NCBI GenBank assembly: GCA_963680875.1
Contig: OY804578.1
Span: 2,294,001-2,358,000 of the forward strand
Origin: Bathymodiolus brooksi
Lineage: Eukaryota > Mollusca > Bivalvia > Mytilida > Modiolidae
Reading direction: 5' to 3'
DNA length: 64,000 nucleotides
Made by a program: the position numbers and the translations under genes. Shown here piece after piece: positions 11,401 through 26,195 of the stretch. The first letter of the stretch is position 1; the number at the start of each line of letters is the position of its first letter. Below the pieces are notes generated by a model. That model was not told the DNA's origin and did not search any database. It saw nothing but the letters and a program-made list of their open reading frames with translations.

Positions 11401-14133
11401 CAGCGGAGGATGATATCCTCGGTTACTCCACCAGCAGAGGTATATCTCCAGTGAAACACTGAATACTGGGCGGATGATATCCGGGTGACTCCACCAGCAG
11501 AGGTATATCTCCAGTGAAATACTGACCACTGCGAAAATGGTATCCTTGGTGACTCCACCAGCAGAGGTATATCTCCAGTGAAACACTGCCTACTTGGCGG
11601 ATCCTCGATGATTCCACCAGTGGCGGATGATATCCTCGGTGACTCCGCCAGCAGAAGTATATCTCCAGTGAAACACTGACTACTTGGCGGATGATATCCT
11701 CGTTGACTCCACCAGCAGAGGTATATCTCCAGTGAAACACTAACTACTGGGAGGATGATATCCTCGGTGACTCCACCAGCAGAGGTATATCTCCAGTGAA
11801 ACACTGAATACTGGGCGGATGATATCCTCGGTGACTTCACCAGCAGAGGTATATCTCCAGTTAAACACTGACTACTGGGCGGATGATATCCTCGGTGACT
11901 CCACCAGCAGAGGTATATCTCCAGTGAAACACTGACTACTGGGCGGATCCTCGATCACTCCACCAGCGGAGGATGATATCCTCGGTGACTCCACCAGCAG
12001 AGGTATATCTCCAGTGAAACACTGAATACTGGGCGGATGATATCCTTGGTGACTCCACCAGCAGAGGTATATCTCCAGTGAAACATTGACTACTGGGCGA
12101 ATGATATCATCGGTGACTCCACCAGCAGAGGTATATCTCCATTGAAACACTGCCTACTGGGCGGATCCTCGATGATTCCACCAGTGGCGAATGATATCCG
12201 CGGTGACTCCGCCAGCAGAAGTATATCTCCAGTGAAACACTGACTACTGGGCGGATGATATTCTCAATGACTCCACCAGCAGAGGTATATATCCAGTGAA
12301 ACACTAACAACTGGGCGGATGATATCCTCAGTGACTCCACCTGCAGAGGTATATCTCCAGTGAAACACTGACTACTGGGCGGATGATATCCTCGGTCACT
12401 CCACCAGTAGAGGTATATCTCCATTGAAACACTGACTACTGGAAGGATGATATCCTCGGTGACACCACCAGCAGAGGTATATCTCCAGTGAAACACTGAC
12501 TACTGGGCGGATGATATCCTCGGTGACTCCACCAGCAGAGGTATATCTCCAGTTAAGCACTGACTACTGGGCGGATGATATCCTCGGTGACTCCACCAGC
12601 AGATGTATATCTCCAATGAAACACTGACTACTGGGCGGATCCTCGATGACTCCACCAGCGGAGGATGATATCCTCGGTAACTCCACCAGCAGAGGTATAT
12701 CTCCAGTGAAACACTGACTACTGGGCGATGATATCCTCTGTGACTCCACCAGCAGAGGTATATATCCAGTGAAACACTGACTACTGGGCGGATGATATCC
12801 CCGGTGACTCCAGCAGTAGAGGTATATCTCCAGTGAAACACTGACTACTGGGCGGATCCGCGGTGATTCCACCAGTGGCGGATGATATCCGCGGTGACTC
12901 CGCCAGCAGAGGTATATCTCCATTGAAACACTGACTACTGGGCGAATGATATCCTCGGTGACTCCACCAGCAGAGGTATATCTCCAGTGAAACACTGACT
13001 ACTGGGCGGATGATATCCTCGGTGACTCCACCATCAGAGTTATATCTCCAGTGAAACACTGACTACTGGGCCGATGATATCCTCGGTGACTCCACTAGCA
13101 GATGTATATCTCCAGTGAAACACTGACTACTGGGCGGATGATATCCTCGGTGACTCCACCAGCAGAGGTATATCTCCAGTGAAACATTGACTACTGGGCG
13201 GATCCTCGATGACTCCACCAGCAGAGGATGATATCCTCGGTGACTCCACCAGCAGAGGTATATCTCCAGTGAAACACTGACTACTGGGTGGATGATATCC
13301 TCGGTGACTCCACCAGCAGAGGTATATCTCCAGTGAAACACTGACTACTGGGCGGATGATATCCTCGTTGACTCCACCAGCAGAGGTATATCTACAGTGA
13401 AACACTAATTACAGGGCGGATGATATCCTCGGTGACTCCACCTGCAGAGGTATATCTCCAGTGAAACATTGACTATTGGGCGGACGATATCCTTGGTCAC
13501 TCCACCAGTAGAGGTATTTCTCCATTGAAACACTGACTACTGGGAGGATGATATCCTCGGTGACTCCACCAGCAGAGGTATATCCCCAGTGAAACACTGA
13601 CTACTGGGCGAATGATCCTCGGTGACTCCACCAGCAGAGGTATATCTCCAGTGAAACACTGACTACTGGGCGGATGATATCCTCGGTGACTCCACCAGCA
13701 GAGGTATATCTCCAGTTAAACACTGACTACTGGGCGGATGATATCCTCGGTGACTCCACCAGCAGAGGTATATCTCCAGTGAAACACTGAATACTGGGCG
13801 GATGATATCCTCGGTGACTCCACCAGCAGAGGTATATCTCCAGTGAAACACTGACCATTGGGCGGATGGTATCCTCGGTGACTCCACCAGCAGAGGTATA
13901 TCTCCAGTGAAACACTGCCTACTTGGCGGATCCTCGATGATTCCACCAGTGGCGGATGATATCCTCGGTGACTCCGCCAGCAGAAGTATATCTCCAGTGA
14001 AACACTGACTACTGGGCGGATGATATCCTCGTTGACTCCACCAGCAGAGGTATATCTCCAGTGAAACACTAACTACTGGGCGGATGATATCCTCGGTGAC
14101 TCCACCAGCAGAGGTATATCTCCAGTGAAACAC
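8481..14133. repeat. Tandem higher-order duplication, offset 2764 bp
   Basis: A block of about 2.76 kb starting near 8481 is repeated directly after itself near 11245, continuing to about 14133. Marker variants keep an exact 2764-bp offset: gggcgaatgatatcatcgg at 9331 and 12095, and matching series of 64- and 90-bp units from 8481/11245 to 11369/14133. Differences are few, for example one base in the 'kdtif' marker unit (about 8770 versus 11534) and single changes near 12302 and 13033. The copies look recent relative to monomer-to-monomer divergence. Exact percentage identity was not computed. Confidence 0.88.
10078..10167. repeat. Example of the 90-bp monomer class C (ccgcgg type)
   Basis: This unit reads gactactgggcggatccgcg, gtgattccaccagtggcgga, tgatatccgcggtgactccg, ccagcagaggtatatctcca and so on. 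Relative to class B it has tccgc for tcctc and gcgga for gagga in the two arms of the inserted inverted repeat, plus an atccgc/gcggat pair around the following gat. Mixed units also exist, such as 9389-9478, with tcctc on one side and gcgga on the other. Classes B, C and the mixed form recur in a fixed order inside the higher-order blocks. Confidence 0.8.
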
Positions 14134-16900
14134 TGAATACTGGGCGGATGATATCCTCGATGACTCCTCCAGCAGAGGTATATCTCCAGTGAAACACTGA
14201 CTACTGGGCGGATGATATCCTCGGTGACTCCACCAGCAGAGGTATATCTCCAGTTAAACACTGACTACTGGGCGGATCCTCGATTACTCCACCAGCGGAG
14301 GATGATATCCTCGGTGACTCCACCAGCAGAGGTATATCTCCAGTGAAACACTGAATACTGGGCAAATGATATCCTTGGTGACTCCACCAGCAGAGGTATA
14401 TCTCCAGTGAAACATTGACTACTGGGCGGATGGTATCCTCGGTGACTCCACCAGCAGAGGTATATCTCCAGTGAAAAACTGCCTACTGGGCGGATCCTCG
14501 ATGATTCCACCAGTGGCGGATGATATCCTCGGTCACTCCACCAGTAGAGGTATATCTCCATTGAAACACTGACTACTGGAAGGATGATATCCTCGGTGAC
14601 ACCACCAGCAGAGGTATATCTCCAGTGAAACACTGACTACTGGGCGGATGATATCCTCGGTGACTCCACCAGCAGAGGTATATCTCCAGTTAAACACTGA
14701 CTACTGGGCGGATGATATCCTCGATGACTCCACCAGCAGATGTATATCTCCAATGAAACACTGACTACTGGGCGGATCCTCGATGACTCTACCAGCGGAG
14801 GATGATATCCTCGGTGACTCCACCAGCAGAGGTATATCTCCAGTGAAACACTGACTACTGGGCGATGATATCCTCTGTGACTCCACCAGCAGAGGTATAT
14901 ATCCAGTGAAACACTGACTACTGGGCGGATGATATCCCCGGTGACTCCAGCAGTAGAGGTATATCTCCAGTGAAACACTGACTACTGGGCGGATCCGCGG
15001 TGATTCCACCAGTGGCGGATGATATCCGCGGTGACTCCGCCAGCAGAGGTATATCTCCATTGAAACACTGACTACTGGGCGAATGATATCCTCGGTGACT
15101 CCACCAGCAGAGGTATATCTCCAGTGAAACACTGACTACTGGGCGGATGATATCCTCGGTGACTCCACCAGCAGAGTTATATCTCCAGTGAAACACTGAC
15201 TACTGGGCCGATGATATCCTCGGTGACTCCACCAGCAGATGTATATCTCCAGTGAAACACTGACTACTGGGCGGATGATATCCTCGGTGACTCCACCAGC
15301 AGAGGTATATCTCCAGTGAAACATTGACTACTGGGCGGATCCTCGATGACTCCACCAGCAGAGGATGATATCCTCGGTGACTCCACCAGCAGAGGTATAT
15401 CTCCAGTGAAACACTGACTACTGGGTGGATGATATCCTCGGTGACTCCACCAGCAGAGGTATATCTCCAGTGAAACACTGACTACTGGGCGGATGATATC
15501 CTCGTTGACTCCACCAGCAGAGGTATATCTCCAGTGAAACACTAACTACTGGGCGGATGATATCCTCGGTGACTCCACCAGCAGAGGTATATCTCCAGTT
15601 AAACACTGACTACTGGGCGGATCCTCGATTACTCCACCAGCGGAGGATGATATCCTCGGTGACTCCACCAGCAGAGGTATATCTCCAGTGAAACACTGAA
15701 TACTGGGCAAATGATATCCTTGGTGACTCCACCAGCAGAGGTATATCTCCAGTGAAACATTGACTACTGGGCGGATGGTATCCTCGGTGACTCCACCAGC
15801 AGAGGTATATCTCCAGTGAAACACTGCCTACTGGGCGGATCCTCGATGATTCCACCAGTGGCGGATGATATCCTCGGTCACTCCACCAGTAGAGGTATAT
15901 CTCCATTGAAACACTGACTACTGGAAGGATGATATCCTCGGTGACACCACCAGCAGAGGTATATCTCCAGTGAAACACTGACTACTGGGCGGATGATATC
16001 CTCGGTGACTCCACCAGCAGATGTATATCTCCAATGAAACACTGACTACTGGGCGGATCCTCGATGACTCCACCAGCGGAGGATGATATCCTCGGTGACT
16101 CCACCAGCAGAGGTATATCTCCAGTGAAACACTGACTACTGGGCGATGATATCCTCTGTGACTCCACCAGCAGAGGTATATATCCAGTGAAACACTGACT
16201 ACTGGGCGGATGATATCCCCGGTGACTCCAGCAGTAGAGGTATATCTCCAGTGAAACACTGACTACTGGGCGGATCCGCGGTGATTCCACCAGTGGCGGA
16301 TGATATCCGCGGTGACTCCGCCAGCAGAGGTATATCTCCATTGAAACACTGACTACTGGGCGAATGATATCCTCGGTGACTCCACCAGCAGAGGTATATC
16401 TCCAGTGAAACACTGACTACTGGGCGGATGATATCCTCGGTGACTCCACCAGCAGAGTTATATCTCCAGTGAAACACTGACTACTGGGCCGATGATATCC
16501 TCGGTGACTCCACCAGCAGATGTATATCTCCAGTGAAACACTGACTACTGGGCGGATGATATCCTCGGTGACTCCACCAGCAGAGGTATATCTCCAGTGA
16601 AACATTGACTACTGGGCGGATCCTCGATGACTCCACCAGCAGAGGATGATATCCTCGGTGACTCCACCAGCAGAGGTATATCTCCAGTGAAACACTGACT
16701 ACTGGGTGGATGATATCCTCGGTGACTCCACCAGCAGAGGTATATCTCCAGTGAAACACTGACTACTGGGCGGATGATATCCTCGTTGACTCCACCAGCA
16801 GAGGTATATCTACAGTGAAACACTAATTACAGGGCGGATGATATCCTCGGTGACTCCACCTGCAGAGGTATATCTCCAGTGAAACATTGACTATTGGGCG
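12500..16900. repeat. Three-copy higher-order block, offsets 2137 and 1281 bp
   Basis: A series of units beginning at about 12500 recurs at about 14637 (offset 2137) and again at about 15918 (offset 1281). Offsets are constant over more than 900 bp: 12564/14701/15982, 12781/14918/16199 and 13063/15200/16481. The 1281-bp block is therefore tandemly duplicated, and its first copy itself shares ancestry with the end of the 2764-bp block, so the amplifications are layered. Confidence 0.82.
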
Positions 16901-19900
16901 GACGATATCATCGGTCACTCCACCAGTAGAGGTATTTCTCCATTGAAACACTGACTACTGGGAGGATGATATCCTCGGTGACTCCACCAGCAGAGGTATA
17001 TCCCCAGTGAAACACTGACTACTGGGCGAATGATCCTCGGTGATTCCACCAGCAGAGGTATATCTCCAGTGAAACACTGACTACTGGGCGGATGATATCC
17101 TCGGTGACTCCACCAGCAGAGGTATATCTCCAGTTAAACACTGACTACTGGGCGGATGATATCCTCGGTGACTCCACCAGCAGAGGTATATCTCCAGTGA
17201 AACACTGAATACTGGGCGGATGATATCCTCGGTGACTCCACCAGCAGAGGTATATCTCCAGTGAAACACTGACCATTGGGCGGATGGTATCCTCGGTGAC
17301 TCCACCAGCAGAGGTATATCTCCAGTTAAACACTGACTACTGGGCGGATCCTCGATCACTCCACCAGCGGAGGATGATATCCTCGGTGACTCCACCAGCA
17401 GAGGTATATCTCCAGTGAAACACTGAATACTGGGCAAATGATATCCTTGGTGACTCCACCAGCAGAGGTATATCTCCAGTGAAACATTGAATACTGGGCG
17501 GATGGTATCCTCGGTGACTCCACCAGCAGAGGTATATCTCCAGTGAAACACTGCCTACTGGGCGGATCCTCGATGATTCCACCAGTGGCGGATGATATCC
17601 GCGGTGACTCCGCCAGCAGAAGTATATCTCCAGTGAAACACTAACTACTGGGCGGATGATATCCTCGGCGACTCCACCAGTAGAGGTATATCTCCATTGA
17701 AACACTGACTTCTGGGCGGATGATATCCTCGGTGACTCCACCAGCAGAGGTATATCTCCAGTTAAACACTGACTACTGGGCGGATGATATCCTCGGTGAC
17801 TCCACCAGCAGAGGTATATCTCCAATGAAACACTGACTACTGGTCGGATCCTCGATGATTCCACCAACGGAGGATGATATCCTCAATGACTACACCAGCA
17901 GAGGTATATATCCAGTGAAACACTAACTACCGGGCGGATGATATCCTCGGTGACTCCACCTGCAGAGGTATATCTCCAGTGAAACACTGACTACTGGGCG
18001 GATGATATCCTCGGTCACTCCACCAGTAGAGGTATATCTCCATTGAAACACTGACTACTGGAAGGATGATATCCTCCGTGACACCACCAGCAGAGGTATA
18101 TCTCCAGTGAAACACTGACTACTGGGCGGATGATATCCTCGGTGACTCCACCAGCAGAGGTATATCTCCAGTTAAACACTGACTACTGGGCGGATGATAT
18201 CCTCGGTGACTCCACCAGCAGAGGTATATCTCCAGTGAAACACTGACTACTGGGCGGATCCTCGATGACTCCACCAGCGGAGGATGATATCCTCGGTGAC
18301 TCCACCAGCAGAGGTATATCTCCAGTGAAACACTGACTACTGGGCGATGATATCCTCGGTGACCCCACCAGCAGAGGTATATCTCCAGTGAAACACTGAC
18401 TACTGGGCGGATGATATCCTCTGTGACTCCACCAGCAGAGGTATATATCCAGTGAAACACTGACTACTGGGCGGATGATATCCCCGGTGACTCCAGCAGT
18501 AGAGGTATATCTCCAGTGAAACACTGACTACTGGGCGGATCCGCGGTGATTCCACCAGTGGCAGATGATATCCGCGGTGACTCCGCCAGCAGAGGTATAT
18601 CTCCATTGAAACACTGACTACTGGGCGAATGATATCCTCGGTGACTCCACCAGCAGAGGTATATCTCCAGTGAAACACTGACTACTGGACGAATGATATC
18701 CTCGGTGACTCCACCAGCAGAGTTATATCTCCAGTGAAACACTGACTACTGGGCCGATGATATCCTCGGTGACTCCACCAGCAGAGGTATATCTCCAGTG
18801 AAACACTGACTACTGGGCGGATGATATCCTCGGTGACTCCACCAGCAGAGGTATATCTCCAGTGAAACACTGACTACTGGTCGGATCCTCGATGACTCCA
18901 CCAGCAGAGGATGATATCCTCGGTGACTCCACCAGCAGAGGTATATCTCCAGTGAAACACTGACTACTGGGTGGATGATATCCTCGGTGACTCCACCAGC
19001 AGAGGTATATCTCCAGTGAAACACTGACTACTGGGCGGATGCTATCCTCGTTGACTCCACCAGCAGAGGTATATCTACAGTGAAACACTAACTACTGGGC
19101 GGATGATATCCTCGGTGACTCCACCTGCAGAGGTATATTTCAATTGAAACATTGACTATTGGGCGGACGATATCCTCGGTCACTCCACCAGTAAAGGTAT
19201 TTCTCCATTGAAACACTGACTACTGGGAGGATGATATCCTCGGTGACTCCACCAGCAGAGGTATATCCCCAGTGAAACACTGACTACTGGGCGAATGATC
19301 CTCGGTGACTCCACCAGCAGAGGTATATCTCCAGTGAAACACTGACTACTGGGCGATGATATCCTCGGTGACTCCACCAGCAGAGGTATATCTCCAGTTA
19401 AACACTGAATACTGGGCGGATGATATCCTCGGTGACTCCACCAGCAGAGGTATATCTCCAGTGAAACACTGAATACTGGGCGGATTATATCCTCGGTGAC
19501 TCCACCAGCAGAGGTATATCTCCAGTGAAACACTGACCATTGGGCGGATGGTATCCTCGGTGACTCCACCAGCAGAGGTATATCTCTAGTGAAACACTGC
19601 CTACTTGGCGGATCCTCGATGATTCCACCAGTGGCGGATGATATCCTCGGTGACTCCGCCAGCAGAAGTATATCTCCAGTGAAACACTGACTACTGGGCG
19701 GATGATATCCTCGTTGACTCCACCAGCAGAGGTATATCTCCAGTGAAACACTAACTACTGGGCGGATGATATCCTCGGTGACTCCACCAGCAGAGGTATA
19801 TCTCCAGTGAAACACTGAATACTGGGCGGATGATATCCTCGATGACTCCTCCAGCAGAGGTATATCTCCAGTGAAACACTGACTACTGGGCGGATGATAT

Positions 19901-20320
19901 CCTCGGTGACTCCACCAGCAGAGGTATATCTCCAGTGAAACACTGACTACTGGGCGGATCCTCGATCACTCCACCAGCGGAGGATGATATCCTCGGTGAC
20001 TCCACCAGCAGAGGTATATCTCCAGTGAAACACTGAATACTGGGCGAATGATATCCTTGTTGACTCCACCAGCAGAGGTATATCTCCAGTGAAACATTGA
20101 CTACTGGGCGGATGGTATCCTCGGTGACTCCACCAGCAGAGGTATATCTCCAGTGAAACACTGCCTACTGGGCAGATCCTCGATGATTCCACCAGTGGCG
20201 GATGATATCCGCGGTGACTCCGCCAGCAGAAGTATATCTCCAGTGAAACACTAACTACTGGGCGGATGATATCCTCGGCGACTCCACCAGTAGAGGTATA
20301 TCTCCATTGAAACACTGACT

Positions 20321-22301
20321 ACAGGAAGGATGATATCCTCGGTGACTCCACCAGCAGAGGTATATCTCCAGTGAAACACTGACTTCTGGGCGGATGATAT
20401 CCTCGGTGACTCCACCAGCAGAGGTATATCTCCAGTTAAACACTGACTACTGGGCGGATGATATCCTCGGTGACTCCACCAGCAGAGGTATATCTCCAGT
20501 GAAACACTGACTACTGGTCGGATCCTCGATGATTCCACCAGCGGGGGATGATATCCTCGGTGACTCCACCAGCAGAGGTATATCTCCAGTGAAACACTAA
20601 CTTCTGGGCGGATGATATCCTCGGTGACTCCACCAGCAGGGGTATATCTCCAGTGAAACACTGACTACTGGGTGGATGATATCCTCGGTGACCCCACCAG
20701 CAGAGGTATATCTCCAATGAAACACTGACTACTGGGCGGATGATATCCTCTGTGACTCCACCAGCAGAGGTATATATCCAGTGAAACACTGACTACTGGG
20801 CGGATGATATCCCCGATGACTCCAGCAGTAGAGGTATATCTCCAGTGAAACACTGACTACTGGGCGGATCCGAGGTGATTCCACCAGTGGCGAATGATAT
20901 CCGCGGTGACTCCGCCAGCAGAGGTATATCTCCAGTGAAACATTGACTACTGGGCAAATGATATCCTCGGTGACTCCACCAGCAGAGGTATATCTCCAGT
21001 GAAACACTGACTACTGGGCGGATGATATCCTCGGTGACTCCACCAGCAGAGGTATATCTCCATTGAAACACTGACTACTGGGCCGATGATATCCTCGGTG
21101 ACTCCACCAGCAGAGGTATATCTCCAGTGAAACACTGACTACTGGGCGAATGATATCCTCGGTGACTCCACCAGCAGAGGTATATCTCCAGTGAAACACT
21201 GAATACTGGGCGAATGATATCCTTGGTGACTCCACCAGCAGAGGTATATCTCCAGTGAAACATTGACTACTGGACGGATGGTATCCTCGGTGACTCCACC
21301 AGCAGAGGTATATCTTTATTGAAACACTGCCTACTGGGCGGATCCTCGATGATTCCACCAGTGGCGAATGATATCCGCGGTGACTCCGCCAGCAGAAGTA
21401 TATCTCCAGTGAAACACTAACTACTGGGCGGATGATATCCTCGGTGACTCCACCTGCAGAGGTATATCTCCAGTGAAACACTGACTACTGGGCGGATGAT
21501 ATCCTCGGTCACTCCACCAGTAGAGGTATATCTCCATTGAAACACTGATTACAGGAAGGATGATATCCTCGGTGACTCCACCAGCAGAGGTATATCTCCA
21601 GTGAAACACTGACTACTGGGCGGATGATATCCTCGGTGACTCCACCAGCAGAGGTATATCTCCAGTTAAACACTGACTACTGGGCGGATGATATCCTCGG
21701 TGACTCCACCAGCAGAGGTATATCTCCAGTGAAACACTGACTACTGGTCGGATCCTCGATGATTCCACCAGATGAGGATGATATCCTCGGTGACTCCACC
21801 AGCAGAGGTATATCTCCAGTGAAACACTAACTTCTGGGCGGATGATATCCTCGGTGATTCCACCAGCAGGGGTATATCTCCAGTGAAACACTGACTACTG
21901 GGTGGATGATATCCTCGGTGACCCCACGAGCAGAGGTATATCTCCAGTGAAACACTGACTACTGGGCGGATGATATCCTCTGTGACTCCACCAGCAGAGG
22001 TATATATCCAGTGAAACACTGACTACTGGGCGGATGATATCCCCGGTGACTCCAGCAGTAGAGGTATATCTCCAGTGAAACACTGACTACTGGGCGGATC
22101 CGCGGTGATTCCACCAGTGGCGAATGATATCCGTGGTGACTCCGCCAGCAGAGGTATATCTCCAGTGAAACACTGACTACTGGGCGGAAGATATCCTCGT
22201 TGACTCCACCAGCAGAGGTATATCTCCAGTGAAACACTAACTACTGGGCGGATGATATCCTCGGTGACTCCACCTGCAGAGGTATATCTCCAGTGAAACA
22301 C
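20321..22301. repeat. Tandem higher-order duplication, offset 1230 bp
   Basis: The variant acaggaaggatgatatcctc occurs at 20321 and 21551, exactly 1230 bp apart, and the following unit series keeps the same offset (20511/21741, 20665/21895, 20729/21959, 20793/22023). The offset exceeds the net length of any one monomer class, and reflects a mixed series of 64- and 90-bp units. A few private substitutions separate the two copies. Confidence 0.82.
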
Positions 22302-22585
22302 TGACTACTGGGCGGATGATATCCTCGGTGACTCCACCAGCAGAGGTATATCTCCAGTGAAACACTGACTACTGGGCGGATCCTCGATGACTCCACCAGC
22401 GGAGGATGATATCCTCGGTGACTCCACCAGCAGAGGTATATCTCCAGTGAAACACTGAATACGGGGCGGATGATATCGTCGGTGAATCCGCCAGCAGAAT
22501 TATATCTCCAGTGAAACACTGACTACTGGGCGATGATATCCTTGGTGACTCCACCAGCAGAGGTATATCTCCAGTGAAACACTGA

Positions 22586-25500
22586 CTACTGGGCGGATGA
22601 TATCCTCGGTGACTCCATCAACAGAGGTATATCTCCAGTGAAACACTGACTACTGGGCAGATGTAATCCTCGGCGAACCCACCAGCAGAGGTATATCTCC
22701 AGTGAAACACTGACTACTGGGCGGATGATATTCGCGATGACTCCACCAGCAGAGGTATATCTCCAGTTAAACAATGACTACTGGATGGATGATATCCTCG
22801 GTGACTCCACCAGCAGAGTTATATCTCCAGTGAAACACTGACTACTGGGCGGATGATATCCTCGGTGATTCCACCAGCAGAGGTCTATATCCAGTGAAAC
22901 ACTGACTACTGGGCGGATGATATCCCCGGTGACTCCACCAGCAGAGGTATATCTCCACTGAAACACTGACTACTGGGCGGATCCGCGGTGATTCCACCAG
23001 TGGCGGATGATATCCTCGGCGACTCCGCCAGCAGAGGTATATCTCCAGTGAAACACTGACTACTGGGCGAATGATATCCTCGGTGACTCCACCAGCAGAG
23101 GTATATCTCCAGTGAAACACTGACTACTGGGCGGATGATATCCTCGGTGACTCCACCAGCAGAGGTATATCTCCAGTAAAACACTGCCTACTGGGCGGAT
23201 CCTCGGTGATTCCACCAGTGGCGGATGATATCCTCGGTCACTCCGCCAGCAGAGGTATATCATCAGTGAAACACTGACTGCTGGGCGGATGATATCCTCG
23301 GTGACTCCACCAGCAGAGGTATATCTCCAGTGAAACACTGACTACTGGGCGGATGATATCCCCGGTGACTCCACCAGCAGAGGTATATCTCCAGTGAAAC
23401 ACTGACTACTGGGCGGATCCGCGGTGATTCCACCAGTGGCGGATGATATCCTCGGTGACTCCGCCAGCAGATGTATATCTCTAGTGAAACACTGACTACT
23501 GGGCGAATGATATCCTCGGTGACCCCACCAGCAGAGGTATATCTCCAGTGAAACACTGAACACTGGGCGTATGATATCCTCGGTGACTCCACCAGCAGAG
23601 GTATATCTCCAGTGAAACACTGAATACTGGGTGGATGATATCCTCGGTGACTCCACCAGCAGAGGTATATCTCCAGTGAAACACTGACTACTGGGCGGAT
23701 CCTCGATGACTCCACCAGCGGAGGATGATATCCTCGGTGACTCCACCAGCAGAGGTATATCTCCAGTGAAACACTGAATACTGGGCGGATGATATCCTTG
23801 GTGACTCCACCAGCAGAGGTATATCTCCAGTGAAACATTGACTACTGGGCGGATGATATTCGCGATGACTCCACCAGCAGAGGTATATCTCCAGTTAAAC
23901 AATGACTACTGGATGGATGATATCCTCGGTGACTCCACCAGCAGAGTTATATCTCCAGTGAAACACTGACTACTGGGCGGATGATATCCTCGGTGATTCC
24001 ACCAGCAGAGGTCTATATCCAGTGAAACACTGACTACTGGGCGGATGATATCCCCGGTGACTCCACCAGCAGAGGTATATCTCCACTGAAACACTGACTA
24101 CTGGGCGGATCCGCGGTGATTCCACCAGTGGCAGATGATATCCTCGGCGACTCCGCCAGCAGAGGTATATCTCCAGTGAAACACTGACTACTGGGCGGAT
24201 GATATCCTCGGTGACTCCACCAGCAGAGGTATATCTCCATTGAAACACTGACTACTGGGCCGATGATATCCTCGGTGACTCCACCAGCAGAGGTATATCT
24301 CCAGTGAAACACTGACTACTGGGCGGATTATATCCTCGGTGACTCCACCAGCAGAGGTATATCTCCAGTGAAACACTGACTACTGGGCGGACCCTCGATG
24401 ACTCCACCAGCGGAGGATGATATCCTCGGTGACTCCACCAGCAGAGGTATATCTCCAGTGAAACACTGACTACTGGGCGGATGATATCCTCGGTGACTCT
24501 ACCATCAGAGGTATATCTCCAGTGAAACACTGACTACTGGGCGGAAGATATCCTCGTTGACTCCACCAGCAGAGGTATATCTCCAGTGAAACACTGACTA
24601 CTGGGCGGATGATATCCTCGGTGACTCCACCTGCAGAGGTATATCTCCAGTGAAACACTGACTACTGGGCGGATGATATCCTCGGTGACTCCACCAGCAG
24701 AGGTATATCTCCAGTGAAACACTGACTACTGGGCGGATCCTCGATGACTCCACCAGCGGAGGATGATATCCTCGGTGACTCCACCAGCAGAGGTATATCT
24801 CCAGTGAAACACTGAATACGGGGCGGATGATATCGTCGGTGAATCCGCCAGCAGAATTATATCTCCAGTGAAACACTGACTACTGGGCGATGATATCCTT
24901 GGTGACTCCACCAGCAGAGGTATATCTCCAGTGAAACACTGACTACTGGGCGGATGATATCCTCGGTGACTCCATCAGCAGAGGTATATCTCCAGTGAAA
25001 CACTGACTACTGGGCAGATGTAATCCTCGGCGACCCCACCAGCAGAGGTATATCTCCAGTGAAACACTGACTACTGGGCGGATGATATTCGCGATGACTC
25101 CACCAGCAGAGGTATATCTCCAGTTAAACAATGACTACTGGATGGATGATATCCTCGGTGACTCCACCAGCAGAGTTATATCTCCAGTGAAACACTGACT
25201 ACTGGGCGGATGATATCCTCGGTGATTCCACCAGCAGAGGTCTATATCCAGTGAAACACTGACTACTGGGCGGATGATATCCCCGGTGACTCCACCAGCA
25301 GAGGTATATCTCCACTGAAACACTGACTACTGGGCGGATCCGCGGTGATTCCACCAGTGGCGGATGATATCCTCGGCGACTCCGCCAGCAGAGGTATATC
25401 TCCAGTGAAACACTGACTACTGGGCGAATGATATCCTCGGTGACTCCACCAGCAGAGGTATATCTCCAGTGAAACACTGACTACTGGGCGGATGATTTCC

Positions 25501-26195
25501 TCGGTGACTCCACCAGCAGAGGTATATCTCCAGTAAAACACTGCCTACTGGGCGGATCCTCGGTGATTCCACCAGTGGCGGATGATATCCTCGGTCACTC
25601 CGCCAGCAGAGGTATAGCATCAGTGAAACACTGACTGCTGGGCGGATGATATCCTCGGTGACTCCACCAGCAGAGGTATATCTCCAGTGAAACACTGACT
25701 ACTGGGCGGATGATATCCCCGGTGACTCCACCCGCAGAGGTATATCTCCAGTGAAACACTGACTACTGGGCGGATCCGCGGTGATTCCACCAGTGGCGGA
25801 TGATATCCTCGGTGACTCCGCCAGCAGAGGTATATCTCTAGTGAAACACTGACTACTGGGCGAATGATATCCTCGGTGACCCCACCAGCAGAGGTATATC
25901 TCCAGTGAAACACTGAACACTGGGCGTATGATATCCTCGGTGACTCCACCTGCAGAGGTATATCTCCAGTGAAACACTGACTACTGGGTGGATGATATCC
26001 TCGGTGACTCCACCAGCAGAGGTATATCTCCAGTGAACCACTGACTACTGGGCGGATCCTCGATGACTCCACCAGCGGAGGATGATATCCTCGGTGACTC
26101 CACCAGCAGAGGTATATCTCCAGTGAAACACTGAATACTGGGCGGATGATATCCTTGGTGACTCCACCAGCAGAGGTATATCTCCAGTGAAACAT
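22586..26195. repeat. Higher-order duplication, offset 2357 bp (about 22586-23838 and 24943-26195)
   Basis: A rare unit reading tgggcagatgtaatcctcgg occurs at 22654 and 25011. Following units keep the 2357-bp offset (22778/25135, 22842/25199, 22906/25263, 23060/25417, 23263/25620). Part of the same series (22778) also recurs at 23906, offset 1128, inside the interval, so a shorter duplication happened as well. Confidence 0.82.
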